From NCBI GenBank assembly GCA_052173415.1, contig JBQMYQ010000039.1:1-16124 (forward strand): a stretch of 16,124 nucleotides of DNA, written 5' to 3'. The translations under genes and the position numbers were made by a program. Source of the DNA: Wolinella sp052173415. GTDB taxonomy: Bacteria > Campylobacterota > Campylobacteria > Campylobacterales > Helicobacteraceae. The notes under the pieces were generated by a model. It was given only the letters and a program-made list of their open reading frames with translations, did not search any database and was not told the origin of the DNA. Shown piece after piece: positions 15,291 through 16,124 of this stretch (its first letter is position 1; each line of letters starts with the position of its first letter).

Positions 15291-15516
15291 CTAATCCCCT
15301 TTGATTACCTTTAAAACCGCCTTGACATAATAGGCCTTCATGGGTTTATGATAGGGCAAAGTGATAAGGATTTTGCCATTAGAGAAGCTATGATGAGAGC
15401 CTTTGACGCTCTTTAGCACAAAGCCACTCTCCTTTAGCAACCGCTCCAAAATCTCAAATCTCACATTAGTGGGCGCGTTTTTCAATCTCTTTTAAGAGCT
15501 TCTCTCTTTTACTCAT
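15291..15516 (-). pseudogene. hicA: HicA mRNA-interferase toxin, one-base frameshift
   Basis: HicA toxins are small double-stranded-RNA-binding ribonucleases that cleave mRNA. Two frames make one HicA here. From the ATG at 15516 the first reads MSKREKLLKEIE, then goes out of frame and stops after 16 residues. The second supplies NAPTNVRFEILERLLKESGF, then the catalytic GSHHSF motif, ITLPYHKP and a C-terminal helix to the stop at 15291. The join lies in an A5 run (15478-15482); with A4 the frame is continuous at 75 codons including the stop. So hicA is inactivated by a +1 insertion, switched by slippage, or miscalled. A TTG at 15485 could start the second frame (64 residues) but has no ribosome site and lacks the family's N-terminus. 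Confidence 0.75.
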
Positions 15517-15517
15517 G

Positions 15518-15552
15518 TTGTGTATTATACACAAAATCGCACGGGGCTCCAA
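15518..15552 (-). promoter_or_regulatory. hicAB promoter with palindromic operator over the -10 box
   Basis: On the minus strand a -10 TATAAT (15524-15529) is preceded at 17 bp by TTGGAG (15547-15552), a fair -35. The -10 sits at the centre of a perfect 17-bp palindrome, TTGTGTAT-A-ATACACAA (15518-15534), ideally placed for a dimeric ribbon-helix-helix repressor such as HicB. A start about seven bases past the -10 would fall at or next to the hicA ATG (15516), so the transcript may be leaderless; no ribosome site is seen. Confidence 0.7.
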
Positions 15553-15677
15553 AACCCCCTAAAACCCATCTTTTCAACCCCCCCACCTCCTCTCCCACAT
15601 AATTAAAATAATATTAATTTTATCAATTATTAAGAGGAGGGCACAATATTTATTTAATTTTTTACAAAGGAGCAAGT
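15535..15677. other. Intergenic region between hicA and the small-protein operon
   Basis: Divergent spacer. The hicA side is C-rich and includes a C7 run (15578-15584). From about 15599 to 15665 it becomes strongly AT-rich, with imperfect inverted ATAATT/AATTAT and AAAAT/ATTTT pairs (15599-15630). A purine run AGAGGAGGG (15633-15641) is followed by no usable start codon. The AT-rich part probably carries the promoter of the plus-strand genes, but no single -10 stands out. Confidence 0.4.
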
Positions 15678-15875
15678 TTGGAGAGAGAGAACACGGAAGA
15701 GAGCACGATCAAAGAGAGTGTAGAGAAGGAGAATGAGCTTCACACGCAGATTGGCTTATCTCTCCTTAGTGGTTTGGTCGCGAGTATGGCACCTATCGCC
15801 CTAGATGTGCAAACTCCCCAGTGGGCTGTTGCATTCATTATGATTTCTAGCTTCATGATATGGGGCGTGCTTTAA
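15678..15875 (+). CDS. Small membrane protein, unknown function (65 residues)
   Basis: Not recognised. A TTG start at 15678 is preceded by AAAGGAG five bases upstream. The first 20 or so residues are very acidic and polar (MERENTEESTIKESVEKENE), then two hydrophobic segments follow: about 26-42 (GLSLLSGLVASMAPIAL) and 49-65 (WAVAFIMISSFMIWGVL), the second ending at the stop. The shape, two helices with a charged N-terminus, resembles small inner-membrane or holin-like proteins, but nothing supports a specific function. It heads a tight cluster: the next ORF begins one base after its stop. Confidence 0.6.
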   Translation: MERENTEESTIKESVEKENELHTQIGLSLLSGLVASMAPIALDVQTPQWAVAFIMISSFMIWGVL

Positions 15876-15876
15876 G

Positions 15877-16002
15877 GTGCATAATTGTCCTGCACCATTG
15901 GATAAAAAGTCAAAGACATTTATTATCGTTGCCTCATTTTTGATAGCGGCGGTGCTAGTCGCTTTGATCGTTTGTCTTATTTGCTACACGAAAATAGCTT
16001 AA
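15877..16002 (+). CDS. Small single-helix membrane protein, unknown (41 residues)
   Basis: Not recognised. From a GTG at 15877, one base after the previous stop, it encodes 41 residues: MHNCPAPLDKKSK, then one strong membrane helix (about 14-35, TFIIVASFLIAAVLVALIV with CLIC), ending YTKIA. TGGGGCG ten bases upstream is a weak ribosome site. The hairpin GGTGCA/TGCACC (15876-15896, 9-nt loop) spans this start and could limit its translation; a TTG at 15898 (34 residues) is the alternative. The helix is convincing, the exact start is not. Confidence 0.45.
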   Translation: MHNCPAPLDKKSKTFIIVASFLIAAVLVALIVCLICYTKIA

Positions 16003-16016
16003 AAAAAGGGGAAAAG

Positions 16017-16124
16017 ATGAGAAAGATTGCTTTAGGTTTGGCGGTATTGGTAAGTTTGACGTTTGCAGATTTCACGCAAGAGGAGATTAAAGACTTTGAT
16101 AAGCAGTGCAAAGATGGAGATAGC
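16017..16124 (+). CDS. Secreted protein, probably Sel1-like/Hcp family, 3' end outside window
   Basis: The first 36 codons of a gene cut by the window end. The ATG at 16017 has AGGGG upstream. The N-terminus is a Sec signal peptide (MRKIALGLAVLVSLTFA, cleavage likely after A17), followed by DFTQEEIKDFDKQCKDGDS. A mature start with a short helix and Cys just before a GDS/GN turn is how Sel1-repeat, cysteine-rich Hcp-like proteins of Helicobacter begin, but too little is visible to be sure. It follows two small membrane-protein ORFs with only 14 bp spacing and is probably co-transcribed. Confidence 0.6.
   Translation, partial: MRKIALGLAVLVSLTFADFTQEEIKDFDKQCKDGDS

Noticed and set aside
15578..15584. 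C7 homopolymer as a phase-variation tract
   Set aside because: It is short, lies over 60 bp from the hicA start and over 90 bp from the other start, and is not between identifiable promoter elements.
1..16124. CRISPR array, insertion sequence, tRNA or rRNA genes
   Set aside because: I found no regularly spaced repeats, transposase-like frames, or tRNA/rRNA features on either strand.

Overview
The window looks like a chromosomal segment of a Campylobacterota bacterium, most likely a Helicobacteraceae member close to Wolinella. The reasons are its moderate GC (near half by eye, high for the phylum), a CheV-type chemotaxis protein, a sensor kinase with the HQWKQPLN-type H-box common in this phylum, T-rich promoter regions, and a DUF4492-cydA-cydB oxidase operon. 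The assignment is inference; no rRNA or other marker is present.

Layout. 1-2833 (+): the 3' part of an amino-acid ABC permease, a SotB-like sugar-efflux MFS transporter, and a CheV (CheW plus receiver) protein. 2819-4411 (-): a PiT phosphate transporter whose 3' end overlaps cheV. 4584-7622 (-): the TRAP transporter operon dctP-dctQ-dctM, a terminator overlapping the dctM stop, and a possible 47-residue membrane protein just beyond it. 7893-10079 (+): a PAS-containing sensor histidine kinase, divergent from dctP and without an adjacent response regulator, followed closely by a calcineurin-like phosphoesterase. 10081-13319 (+): a cytochrome bd oxidase cluster with an upstream palindrome, phased T-tracts and a candidate promoter, then a DUF4492 small membrane protein, cydA, cydB and an unlisted 36-residue ORF with a CydX-like C-terminus. 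About 13359-14824 (+): a decayed dCache-GGDEF diguanylate cyclase with at least five lesions. 14927-15516 (-): a HicA/HicB toxin-antitoxin pair whose hicA carries a one-base frameshift in an A5 run, with a near-consensus promoter and a palindromic operator over the -10 box. 15678-16124 (+): two small membrane proteins and the start of a secreted, probably Sel1-like, cysteine-containing protein.

How the parts work together. The window is dominated by import (amino acids, phosphate, C4-dicarboxylate-type acids), sensing, and a high-affinity quinol oxidase, as expected of a microaerobic or respiratory organism living on organic acids. The divergent kinase could regulate the TRAP operon, but that is inference from position.

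The most unusual signal is below the gene level. The hexamer GGAATC (or its complement GATTCC) occurs about 65 times by hand count, against roughly 8 expected by chance. It occurs in several reading frames, on both strands and between genes, once as a 9-bp inverted pair. It is absent from the last 1.7 kb, where the hicAB and small-protein genes lie. This resembles a DNA-uptake-sequence-like or other genome-wide signature word, with a more recently acquired 3' segment.
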